Source of the DNA: an uncultured Muribaculaceae bacterium
GTDB lineage: Bacteria > Bacteroidota > Bacteroidia > Bacteroidales > Muribaculaceae
DNA: 31,359 bases
Reading direction: 5' to 3'
Assembly: GCA_910584125.1 (NCBI GenBank)
Contig: CAJTXU010000005.1
Coordinates: 59,584 to 90,942 of the forward strand
Positions 23,679 through 30,849 of the stretch are shown one piece after another. Numbering within the stretch: the first letter of the stretch is position 1; each line of letters opens with the position of its first letter. The notes below the pieces were generated by a model. That model ran no database searches. It was not told the DNA's origin and saw only the letters and a program-made list of their open reading frames with translations. A program made the position numbers and the translations under genes.

Positions 23679-26594
23679 TTATTTCACTATAATCTTGGCC
23701 GCATAGTTCTTTGCGGGCACTGTCACTACATAGAGTCCTGCGCGGGGCAGGGTCACCTTGTGGGCGCCGCGGGCTACGAGCGCGCCGGTGTAGTCGGACA
23801 CGATGATCGTGTCGTCGCTGTCGCATGTCACGACGAGGCCGCTGACGCTGACCGCGAATCCGTCGGCCGAGATGCCGCATACGCCGGTGTTGCCGGTGTG
23901 CACCGAGATCTCCCCCGATACCTTCGACATGTGCGTGCCGTCGGTGGCCTGCACGGTGTAGAAGTAATCGGTGGCGGGGTTCAGGCCACTGACTGCCTCG
24001 GAAGTGACGTTGCCGACATGCAGGTCGGTGTAACCCTCTACGGGAGCGGGAACCATCTTGCTGCCGTGGAACGCCGTTACGTCGTCGAGGGCGAGATAGC
24101 CCTTGTTGCCTGTGCGTACGAAGACGATGCGCGCCTTGACCGCGTCGGCGGGGAAGCCGTCGACTGTCGTCTCCACGCCGCCCACCTTCTTGTCGACGTC
24201 GACCTTCGAGACGAGGGTCTCGGCGCCGTCGGCATTGTAGGCGTAGATGTAGATCTGGTCGCCCGTGGTGGTGTTGTTGCCTCGGTGCCAGAAAGAGATG
24301 CCGCTGATCTTGTCGGCATAGACGGGAGTCTCGAGATACTGCGAGCTTGCGAGACGCAACGCCGGAACGGCCTCTCCGCTGTATGCGGCGTTGCCGTATG
24401 AAGCCGCGCTGTTGGAATGCCAGTCGCCGATGGCCGTCACGCCGTTGTCGAAGCCGTTGATATCGGCATAGGGCTCGCCCGGAACCTTAATGAATACGTT
24501 CAGGATGTAGTCGGTGGCGTCCTCGAGAGCCTCCCAGTTGGCGGTGAAGCTGTTGTCACCGATTTCGGTGGCCTCGGTCGCCTTGACGGTGTAGTAGTCG
24601 AGCGTGAGACGTCCGGTGGTGACGGGCACCTCATCCGATTCCGCGCCGTTGTACCATCCGGTGGATGTCGTCACGGTGTAGAAGTATACCTTGCCGGGCT
24701 CGAGACCGCTCACTGGATACGTGTCGGTGTCGCCGACGTTGCGCGACTTGAAGCCGTTGAGATAGACCTTGGCGTCTTCGCCGGCCGCGCGGAGAGCCGC
24801 GCCCTGGTCGCTTTCGTCATAGTAATATACCGACAGGAGATGGTCGAAGCCGTCAGCCTTCACCCAGCGCGCCGTGAACGACTCGGTGGTGATGTCCTCG
24901 GCCGGAGCCACCGTCACGACCGGAATCTCGGGAGCCTCGGCGCCGCCAAGCACGTCGAACGTGATCAGTCCGTCGTTCTCGGCGATATTGGTAATCGGGA
25001 AGTTCACGGCCGAGCCGCCCCATGTCTTCATGGCAGGATTGGTCGACGCTGTGAACGATGTCTTGTGGGCCGTGCCCGGGAACGAGTCTCCGTCGCGCGA
25101 ATAGTCGCTCTGCGAGCCGTCGGCCTCCTCGATGTCGACATACTGATGGCTGGGAGTGTTGTTGACCTGGTTGCGGTTCCAGACACTCTCGTTATAATCC
25201 ACATGCCATATCAGCATGCCGTGACCGGGAATATACGTGTCCCAGCCTTCCTGCTGACGGTTCTCGAGCAGGAAGAACTCCGTGTCCTTGGCGGTGCGGA
25301 TCACGCCGCACACGTTTTCCGACACGGGCTGGAGCGTCGCCGAGAGGGCCTCGGTGACCTCACGGGGTTTCAGCCATCCCAAGGCGTAGCGCTCGAACGC
25401 ACCGTAGTTGGGAGGCGTCATGCCGTCGTTGTTGTAGGGGCCGTAGTCCATGCACGACCATGCGCCGGGCGTGAACGCGCCCGTATAACTTGTGGCGTAC
25501 AGGTCGGGGAGCCCCATCACGTGGCTGAACTCGTGCACGAACGTGCCGACGCCGTCGGGGCGTCCGCTCTCCCATTCGTTCGAGCAGCCATAACGGTCTA
25601 CGATGACGCCGTCGTGCACTTCGTTGCTGTATCCGGCCGAAGCCAGATTCCAGGCGTGGGGCCATACGGTGTCGCTTGATCCGCCGGAAGCCTCGCCGCG
25701 TCCGGCGTAGAAGATGAAGATGTTGTCTACATATCCGTCGCCGTCGCGGTCATATTGTGAGAAGTCAATCTCGTCGTCGAGCATGTCGCAGGCCTCGATC
25801 ACCATCTGCTCGGGGCGCAGGTCGTTGCCGTTCCACCAGCTGTCGTTGCCCCCGTAATATGCCATGTCGTGCGACAGTGTCACCGGGCCGAAGACGTCGA
25901 ACACGGGCCGGAACGCGCCCTGCGAGTTGAAGCGGTAGAACTCGGCAGCGCCGCCGGTGCCTCCGAAGTCGTTGAAACCGTCTTCGTTGAGCATCCGGGT
26001 GAAGTAATCCTTGGCGTCGGTCTTATAGCCGTCGGCCGCGGTGTGGAACTTGACGTCGGTGTATTCGACGAGAATCACGATGGCGCGCTGGTCGCCGTAT
26101 GCGGGGAACTGCGAGCCGCGGCTCGAGGGGAAGAGGCCGTAGCCTTTCTCATAGGGAGGGCCGTCGTTGCCGTCGGCAGCGAGGGCGGGAGACTTCATCA
26201 GACCGGGGGCCACGGCTCCCGACGTGCGCTTCACCGCACGAGCCGCGCGGGCGTTCACACGCGTCCCGAGCGTCGCCTTGTCGACCTTGGCCAGGAACGT
26301 GCGGGCGGCCGCGCCACGCGCTTCCGCATGACCGGCCTTGATGCCCGAGTCGATCACGTCGCCGTTGGCCGCGATGTCGCAATAATAGAAGTTGCCATCC
26401 TTCTCAAGCAGAGGATAGCCGTCTTCGGTGAAATACTGGTGGAAGGACTCGTCGCCCGTGAGCCGGACGCGTAGCTCGGTGCCGTCGGCTGTCTCGACGG
26501 TCAGGACTCCCCGCTTCGCCGGCTTGGCGATCAGCTGCAGTCCACATGCGGCCGCTACCGTAATGAGTCCGATCTGTAGAAAGTGTTTTCTCAT
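23679..26594 (-). CDS. Secreted M6-family zinc metalloprotease with T9SS-like tail
   Basis: A 971-residue secreted endopeptidase candidate. A signal peptide (MRKHFLQIGLITVAAACGLQ, cleavage near 23) precedes a propeptide-like region and the M6 catalytic domain (about 165-550). The zinc motif H354-E-F-S-H358-x-x-G-x-x-D364 (VHEFSHVMGLPD) is intact, with WSCMDYG downstream as Met-turn region, and a DxDxDG calcium-type loop (YDRDGDGYVDNI, 281-292). Fn3-like domains (about 555-662 and 665-705), a jelly-roll-like module (710-845), another Fn3 segment (to about 900) and a C-terminal domain ending AGLYVVTVPAKNYAAKIIVK follow. The ATG at 26594 is chosen because it starts the signal peptide; an in-frame ATG 37 codons upstream would bury it. 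M6 enzymes include immune inhibitor A; the natural substrate here is unknown. Confidence 0.9.
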   Translation of the reverse strand: MRKHFLQIGLITVAAACGLQLIAKPAKRGVLTVETADGTELRVRLTGDESFHQYFTEDGYPLLEKDGNFYYCDIAANGDVIDSGIKAGHAEARGAAARTFLAKVDKATLGTRVNARAARAVKRTSGAVAPGLMKSPALAADGNDGPPYEKGYGLFPSSRGSQFPAYGDQRAIVILVEYTDVKFHTAADGYKTDAKDYFTRMLNEDGFNDFGGTGGAAEFYRFNSQGAFRPVFDVFGPVTLSHDMAYYGGNDSWWNGNDLRPEQMVIEACDMLDDEIDFSQYDRDGDGYVDNIFIFYAGRGEASGGSSDTVWPHAWNLASAGYSNEVHDGVIVDRYGCSNEWESGRPDGVGTFVHEFSHVMGLPDLYATSYTGAFTPGAWSCMDYGPYNNDGMTPPNYGAFERYALGWLKPREVTEALSATLQPVSENVCGVIRTAKDTEFFLLENRQQEGWDTYIPGHGMLIWHVDYNESVWNRNQVNNTPSHQYVDIEEADGSQSDYSRDGDSFPGTAHKTSFTASTNPAMKTWGGSAVNFPITNIAENDGLITFDVLGGAEAPEIPVVTVAPAEDITTESFTARWVKADGFDHLLSVYYYDESDQGAALRAAGEDAKVYLNGFKSRNVGDTDTYPVSGLEPGKVYFYTVTTSTGWYNGAESDEVPVTTGRLTLDYYTVKATEATEIGDNSFTANWEALEDATDYILNVFIKVPGEPYADINGFDNGVTAIGDWHSNSAASYGNAAYSGEAVPALRLASSQYLETPVYADKISGISFWHRGNNTTTGDQIYIYAYNADGAETLVSKVDVDKKVGGVETTVDGFPADAVKARIVFVRTGNKGYLALDDVTAFHGSKMVPAPVEGYTDLHVGNVTSEAVSGLNPATDYFYTVQATDGTHMSKVSGEISVHTGNTGVCGISADGFAVSVSGLVVTCDSDDTIIVSDYTGALVARGAHKVTLPRAGLYVVTVPAKNYAAKIIVK

Positions 26595-26770
26595 ACTCTC
26601 TCTGGTTTTATCCGAGATTAAACGATTTTGATTCTTCTGCCTCCCGGCCTGTAGCATCCTGGGATGCTCCGGAAGACTGCGGCCGACGCGGGGTGTCAAA
26701 ATCATAATATAGTTCAGCGTGCGTTAAAATATGGAATCATCACACCCGTGTTACCGCTTTCCCTATTTTT
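26595..26770 (-). promoter_or_regulatory. Long 5' leader of the M6 protease gene
   Basis: The predicted transcript starts near 26770, leaving a leader of about 176 nt. It contains a short hairpin AGCATC/GATGCT (about 26657-26672) and GC-rich sequence. No known riboswitch core is recognised. The part of this 481-nt gap beyond the promoter (26809-27006) is AT-rich and holds no gene that I can support. Confidence 0.4.
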
Positions 26771-26776
26771 GTTTTG

Positions 26777-26808
26777 CAAATATAGTTCTTAAAATTGGGG
26801 CGTGCAAA
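26777..26808 (-). promoter_or_regulatory. Promoter of the M6 protease / surface protein unit
   Basis: TTTG (26805-26808), 20-nt spacer, then TATATTTG (26777-26784) followed by C on the minus strand: both Bacteroides consensus elements at standard spacing. Confidence 0.85.
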
Positions 26809-27006
26809 TTTTTGATGAGAAAATTTTTAAAAATCTTTACAATTTGAAACATTTCCTCGAAAATTTTCCCGAAAATGAATTTATTTTAAATCTTTGTTTA
26901 ATATTCGCCCTCCAAAAGCCTCAGTTTTTCACCTTCATTCAGTTTTGACCGCCAATTTTAAACATTTTTCACCGAAAACACGTCATTGCGACACCGCAAA
27001 CAACTA

Positions 27007-27039
27007 CAGACCCCGCGCGCCGTAAGCACACGGGGTCTG
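27007..27039 (-). terminator. Hairpin terminator after the GlmU-like gene
   Basis: A 14-bp stem (27007-27020 with 27026-27039, two G-U pairs, 5-nt loop) lies 37 bp after the stop codon. On the minus strand it is followed by TAGTTGTTTG, only moderately U-rich. Confidence 0.65.
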
Positions 27040-27075
27040 CGTCGCGGCCCTCGGGGCCGGCGGTGTGTCATTATG

Positions 27076-28275
27076 CTATTTGAACTGCGACGCGTAGGCG
27101 TGAATGTATTCGAATATGTGCCTGTCGGTGTCGGTGAGCTCGAGCCCTCGACGCCCCATCACGCGCGACGCCGTCTGCATGAACGTGTCGATGCTGATCG
27201 CGCTGAATCCACCCTCGGGACTGCCGTTGCGGAAGCTGGGGATGAACTGGCGCGGAAAACCGGCGCCGTGGAAGTTGACGCCGACGCCCACCACCGTCGC
27301 CGTGTTGAACATGCAGTTGATGCCGGCCTTCGAGTGGTCGCCCATGATGAGGCCGCAGAACTGAAGGTCGGTCCGCATGAACCGCTGCTGGGCGTAGTTC
27401 CAGATGCGTATCTTGGAATAGTCGTTCTTGAGGTTGCTGGCGTTGGTGCCGGCACCGATGTTGCACCACTCCCCCACCACGGCATTGCCCAGATAGCCGT
27501 CGTGCGACTTGTTGCTGTAGCCGAACATCACGGCGTTGTCGACCTCGCCGCCCACCTTGCAGAAGGGCCCGAACGTCGAGCCGCCGTAGATCTTCGCCCC
27601 CATCCTGACCTTTGCCTCAGCGCAGACGGCCAACGGTCCGCGCAGGCACGACCCCTCCATGATCTGCGCGTTCTTACCTATATATATAGGGCCGTCCTTG
27701 AGATTGAGCGTCACGCCTTCGACCACGGCCCCCTTCTCGATGAAGAGCGCCGGCTGGCGGTTGCGCAGTTTGGCGGGACCGAGCACCCTCACCGACGGGT
27801 CGGGGGCGATGCCGGCGCGCCCGCGCGTCAGCCATACGAAGTCGTTGTATATCTCCTCGGCGTTCATCAGGAAGATGTCGAACACGTAGCGCAGCCGCCG
27901 CGTGTCGTTGGCGCTCTCGCGTCCGAAAGCGGGATCGAGCGCCTCGAAATCGCGCCTCACCCCTCGGTAGGCCCAGATGCCCTCGCTGTCGCGCAGGGCC
28001 TCCCCGGCGCGGAGCATCGACGCCTCAAGGGCCGTGGCCTTGTCGGGAAGCTTGTTGCCCGCCACGAACAACGCCTCCTCGTCCTCGCCGCAGTCGAGCG
28101 GAAACTTCTCGCGCAGATACTGGATAGGATAGAACGAATACTCGCCCGGCAGGAAATGTTCCCATTTCTCGCGGACCGTCACTATGCCGACGCGGAACGC
28201 ACCGACCGGCCTGGTATATGACAAAGGCAGGAGATTACGGTAATTCTCGAGCGTGTCGAACAGCACTATCTTCAT
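27076..28275 (-). CDS. GlmU-family putative sugar-1-phosphate nucleotidyl-/acetyltransferase (Bacteroidota type)
   Basis: A 399-residue cytosolic protein with a divergent N-terminal domain (about 1-175; MKIVLFDTLENYRNLLPLSY and TRPVGAFRVGIVTVREKW) and a C-terminal left-handed beta-helix of hexapeptide repeats (about 180-345; e.g. IYIGKNAQIMEGSCLRGP). The helix contains SHDGYLGNAVVGEWCNIGAG; H258 lines up with the catalytic His363 of E. coli GlmU acetyltransferase (NHLTYLGDAEIG), and GAGT plus Asn282 are also kept. The classical pyrophosphorylase signature of E. coli GlmU is not evident, which fits the alternative GlmU family of Bacteroidota thought to make UDP-GlcNAc. The start at 28275 is chosen because MKIVLFDTLENYR is the conserved beginning; an upstream ATG would add 29 residues across the promoter. 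Confidence 0.85.
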   Translation of the reverse strand: MKIVLFDTLENYRNLLPLSYTRPVGAFRVGIVTVREKWEHFLPGEYSFYPIQYLREKFPLDCGEDEEALFVAGNKLPDKATALEASMLRAGEALRDSEGIWAYRGVRRDFEALDPAFGRESANDTRRLRYVFDIFLMNAEEIYNDFVWLTRGRAGIAPDPSVRVLGPAKLRNRQPALFIEKGAVVEGVTLNLKDGPIYIGKNAQIMEGSCLRGPLAVCAEAKVRMGAKIYGGSTFGPFCKVGGEVDNAVMFGYSNKSHDGYLGNAVVGEWCNIGAGTNASNLKNDYSKIRIWNYAQQRFMRTDLQFCGLIMGDHSKAGINCMFNTATVVGVGVNFHGAGFPRQFIPSFRNGSPEGGFSAISIDTFMQTASRVMGRRGLELTDTDRHIFEYIHAYASQFK

Positions 28276-28331
28276 GGTTGGTATAGGCTTTTGGGTTTTG
28301 TTGGTGTAGGCTTTAGATTTTGTTTCGTCTG

Positions 28332-28363
28332 CAAATATAACTCTTTGCGCCCAAACAAGCAAA
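28332..28363 (-). promoter_or_regulatory. Promoter of the GlmU-like gene
   Basis: Minus-strand TTTG (28360-28363), 20-nt spacer, TATATTTG (28332-28339) followed by C. The start would lie about 50 nt before the ATG at 28275. GC-rich repeats begin 14 bp upstream of the -33 element. Confidence 0.85.
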
Positions 28364-28376
28364 TAAATCTTTAAAA

Positions 28377-28410
28377 AGCCCCATCCCGCGCAGCCCCATC
28401 CCGCGCAGCC
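28377..28410. repeat. 15-bp tandem repeat (2.3 copies)
   Basis: The unit AGCCCCATCCCGCGC occurs twice exactly (28377-28391 and 28392-28406), followed by AGCC. It sits immediately upstream of the GlmU-like gene promoter and joins the REP-like block. Confidence 0.9.
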
Positions 28411-28413
28411 ACT

Positions 28414-28481
28414 GTGGCGCGACCGAAGGGAGCGCTCCGCCCCGAGGGGAGCGCTCAGGCCCCGAAGGGAGCGCTCCGCCC
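28414..28481. repeat. REP-like GC-rich repeat block upstream of the GlmU-like gene
   Basis: A full repeat unit (28414-28435, core CGACCGAAGGGAGCGC) is followed by two related copies. The palindrome GAGCGCTC recurs at 28430, 28449 and 28469, a period of 19-20 bp, separated by CCGCCCCGAGG- and AGGCCCCGAAG-type spacers. The same 22-bp unit reappears at 30774 and 30801. Confidence 0.8.
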
Positions 28482-28925
28482 CGCCGCCCCCATATAAACT
28501 GCAAGCGCGACACTCAATTTCACAATTGGGCGCCGCGCTGTGATTTTTTAGAATTCGCCTGTTTTCACAAACCGGTCGGGGATCTTACTCAACCACTAAC
28601 TTACAATTATATATCACTATTACTAAAAGATTTTTGACTTGCCATCTTATTCGTACCGGAATCTCTCCGGCTCATTTCGATTACAAAATTAATAAATTTT
28701 TCAATTCTACGCTCACTCCCGATGAGAAATTTTTTACCCGATGCGTCAATCTGGCCAATTATATTCCAATACAACCAGGAATTTGACACGCTCTTATCGA
28801 AAACCGCCCCAAAACGTGCCTATCAGGACAAATATGCCATATATTGCCCCGCATCCGTCCGAGCCGCTCCACGGCCGTCTTGATTCGCCCGTCTGATGCT
28901 CCGACCGAAAAAAGAGCCCGAAAAA
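28482..28925. other. AT-rich intergenic stretch without recognisable genes
   Basis: This is the remainder of the 705-bp gap between the divergent GlmU-like and pepP genes. Only short unconvincing open frames occur; none has a promoter-start arrangement or recognisable protein. A small CCGG-loop-CCGG inverted repeat is visible near 28657-28671. No RNA gene is recognised. Confidence 0.5.
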
Positions 28926-28956
28926 TTTGTTTTCTCTGTCGTATTTGATAACTTTG
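28926..28956 (+). promoter_or_regulatory. Promoter of pepP
   Basis: TTTG (28926-28929), 19-nt spacer, TAACTTTG (28949-28956) followed by C: full Bacteroides consensus. The expected start near 28963 gives a leader of only about 18 nt before the ATG at 28981. Confidence 0.85.
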
Positions 28957-28980
28957 CAACACCAATAAAACTGAAACACT

Positions 28981-30771
28981 ATGAAAAAGAATTTCGAATA
29001 TCTCGGCCGCCTTCGCGAGGCGATGGCAAGCAGGGGAATCGACGCTTGCGTCATCTCGGGCACCGACCCCCATCAGAGCGAACTGCCGCCCCGTCACTGG
29101 CGCGGCCGCGAGTGGCTCACGGGCTTCGAGTCGGAGAACGGCACCAACGGCACGGCAGTCGTCACCGCCGACGACGCCCTCTGCTGGACGGACTCAAGAT
29201 ATTTCATCCAGGCCGAGGACCAGCTGCGCGACACCGGCTTCCGCATGATGAAGGAAGACGGCCCCGACGCCGTCGACCTCGTCGACTGGCTCACCGAGCA
29301 CACCTCGGCCGGACAGAAGGTCGGCATCGACGGCATGACTTTCTCGGTGGCCTACGCCCAGCGCCTCGAGCAGGAGCTCAACGACAACGGCGTCAGACTC
29401 GACACGGACTTCCCGATGTTCGACACGATATGGCCCGAACGCCCGTCGCGCCCGCTCAACAAGCTCTTCATCCATGACGAGAAGATCGTGGGCCAGACCG
29501 TCGACTCGAAGATCGAGGCCGTCCTTGCCGAGACTCGCGCCGAGCTCGCGAACGCAATCCTCATTTCGGCGCTCGACGACCTGGCATGGACCACCAACCT
29601 CCGCGCCGCCGGCGACATCAATTATTCGCCGATGTATGTCGGCTTCCTGTTCCTGAGCGACGACGCGAGGGTGCTCTTCGTCGACGACGACAAACTCACC
29701 GACGACGTCCGCGCTCACCTCGCCAAGTACAACATCGAGACCCGTCCCTACGACAGCGTCAAGGAGTTTGTCGAGACCCTACCCAAGGAGACGCGCCTGC
29801 TCATCGACCCCGCCAAGACGGCGCGCGGCGTCTACGACCATATCGGCTGCGCCACGGTGTTCGGCGGCGACGGAGTCGCCAAACTCAAGAGCATCAAGAA
29901 CGACACGATGATCGCCAACCTCGCCACGGCCATGGAGAAAGACGGCGTGGCGCTCACACGTTTCTTCATGATGGTCGAGAAGGAGTATCCCACCGGCCGC
30001 CTCACCGAGGTGGAGCTGGGCAGACGCCTGCGCGAGCTGCGTCTCTCCGACCCGAGCTGCGTCGACGAGAGCTTCGCCCCGATCCTGGGCTGGAACGCCC
30101 ACGGAGCCATCGTACACTACGAGGCCACCGAGGAGAGCGACGTGGCCATCGAGGGCGACGGCCTGCTGCTTGTCGACTCGGGCGGCCAGTATACGTTCGG
30201 CACCACCGACATCACGCGCACCGTCGCGCTCGGAGTCCCCACCGCCGAACAGCGCCATGACTTCACGCTGGTGATGAAGGGCCACATCGCCCTGTCGAAC
30301 GCCATCTTCCCCGCCGGCACCACGGGCCACCAGCTCGACGTGCTCGCCCGCCAGTTCCTCTGGAAGGAAGGCAAGGCATACTATCACGGCACGGGCCACG
30401 GCGTCGGCTACTTCATCAACTGCCACGAGGGTCCGCAGAACATCCGCCTCAACATCAACCCCACCCCGCTCGAACCGGGCATGATCACCAGCAACGAACC
30501 GGGCCTCTACCTCGAAGGCCGCTACGGCATCCGCTGCGAGAACCTGATTGTCACCGAGCATTACGAGACCACCGACTTCGGCGAGTTCCTGCACTTCCAC
30601 CCGATGACGCTCTTCCCCTTCGACCGCTCGCTCTTCGAGCTGGAGATCATGACTCCCGAAGAGATCAAGTGGGTCGACGACTACCACCGCCTCGTCCGCG
30701 AGCGCCTCACCCCCCTGCTCACCGCCGACGAAGCCGCCTGGCTCGCCGCCAAGACGGAGCCCCTGGCCTAA
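28981..30771 (+). CDS. pepP: Xaa-Pro aminopeptidase (aminopeptidase P, M24B)
   Basis: Metallo-aminopeptidase releasing N-terminal residues followed by proline; no signal peptide, so probably cytosolic peptide recycling. The 596 residues have the three-domain layout of eukaryotic-like XPNPEP1: two creatinase-type N-terminal domains (about 5-140 and 155-300), the M24 catalytic domain (about 310-530) and a short M24 C-terminal domain (535-594). Metal ligands are all present: D399 (LLVDSGGQY), D410 (TTDITRT), H473 (GTGHGVG), E506 (SNEPGLY) and E520 (RCENL), with H379 in GAIVHY as the catalytic-site His. A clear promoter precedes it, and the carbonic anhydrase-like gene follows after 78 bp. The symbol names the activity; it is the long form rather than an E. 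coli-type PepP. Confidence 0.95.
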   Translation: MKKNFEYLGRLREAMASRGIDACVISGTDPHQSELPPRHWRGREWLTGFESENGTNGTAVVTADDALCWTDSRYFIQAEDQLRDTGFRMMKEDGPDAVDLVDWLTEHTSAGQKVGIDGMTFSVAYAQRLEQELNDNGVRLDTDFPMFDTIWPERPSRPLNKLFIHDEKIVGQTVDSKIEAVLAETRAELANAILISALDDLAWTTNLRAAGDINYSPMYVGFLFLSDDARVLFVDDDKLTDDVRAHLAKYNIETRPYDSVKEFVETLPKETRLLIDPAKTARGVYDHIGCATVFGGDGVAKLKSIKNDTMIANLATAMEKDGVALTRFFMMVEKEYPTGRLTEVELGRRLRELRLSDPSCVDESFAPILGWNAHGAIVHYEATEESDVAIEGDGLLLVDSGGQYTFGTTDITRTVALGVPTAEQRHDFTLVMKGHIALSNAIFPAGTTGHQLDVLARQFLWKEGKAYYHGTGHGVGYFINCHEGPQNIRLNINPTPLEPGMITSNEPGLYLEGRYGIRCENLIVTEHYETTDFGEFLHFHPMTLFPFDRSLFELEIMTPEEIKWVDDYHRLVRERLTPLLTADEAAWLAAKTEPLA

Positions 30772-30773
30772 TC

Positions 30774-30823
30774 GTGGCACGACCGAAGGGAGCGCATACC
30801 GTGGCGCGACCCGAAGGGAGCGC
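30774..30823. repeat. Two REP-like units after pepP
   Basis: Copy one (30774-30795) begins 2 bp after the pepP stop and differs from the unit at 28414-28435 by one base (g to a at 30779). Copy two (30801-30823) differs only by one inserted C. Each can fold as GCGC/GCGC arms around CC(C)-GAA-GG(G); the inserted C in copy two can pair with the third G. Confidence 0.85.
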
Positions 30824-30849
30824 AAACAAATAAAAAAGCATAAACAAGC

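Noticed and set aside
26595..26705. 37-codon N-terminal extension of the M6 protease
   Set aside because: It would place the clear signal peptide MRKHFLQIGLITVAAA internally; the shorter start is preferred.
28414..28481. CRISPR-like array of short repeats
   Set aside because: Units are 19-23 bp, palindromic, contiguous or nearly so, with no unique spacers of 30-40 bp and no cas genes nearby.
28607..28789. 60-codon frame in the pepP upstream region
   Set aside because: Low-information sequence in an AT-rich gap, with no convincing promoter for it and no recognisable family.
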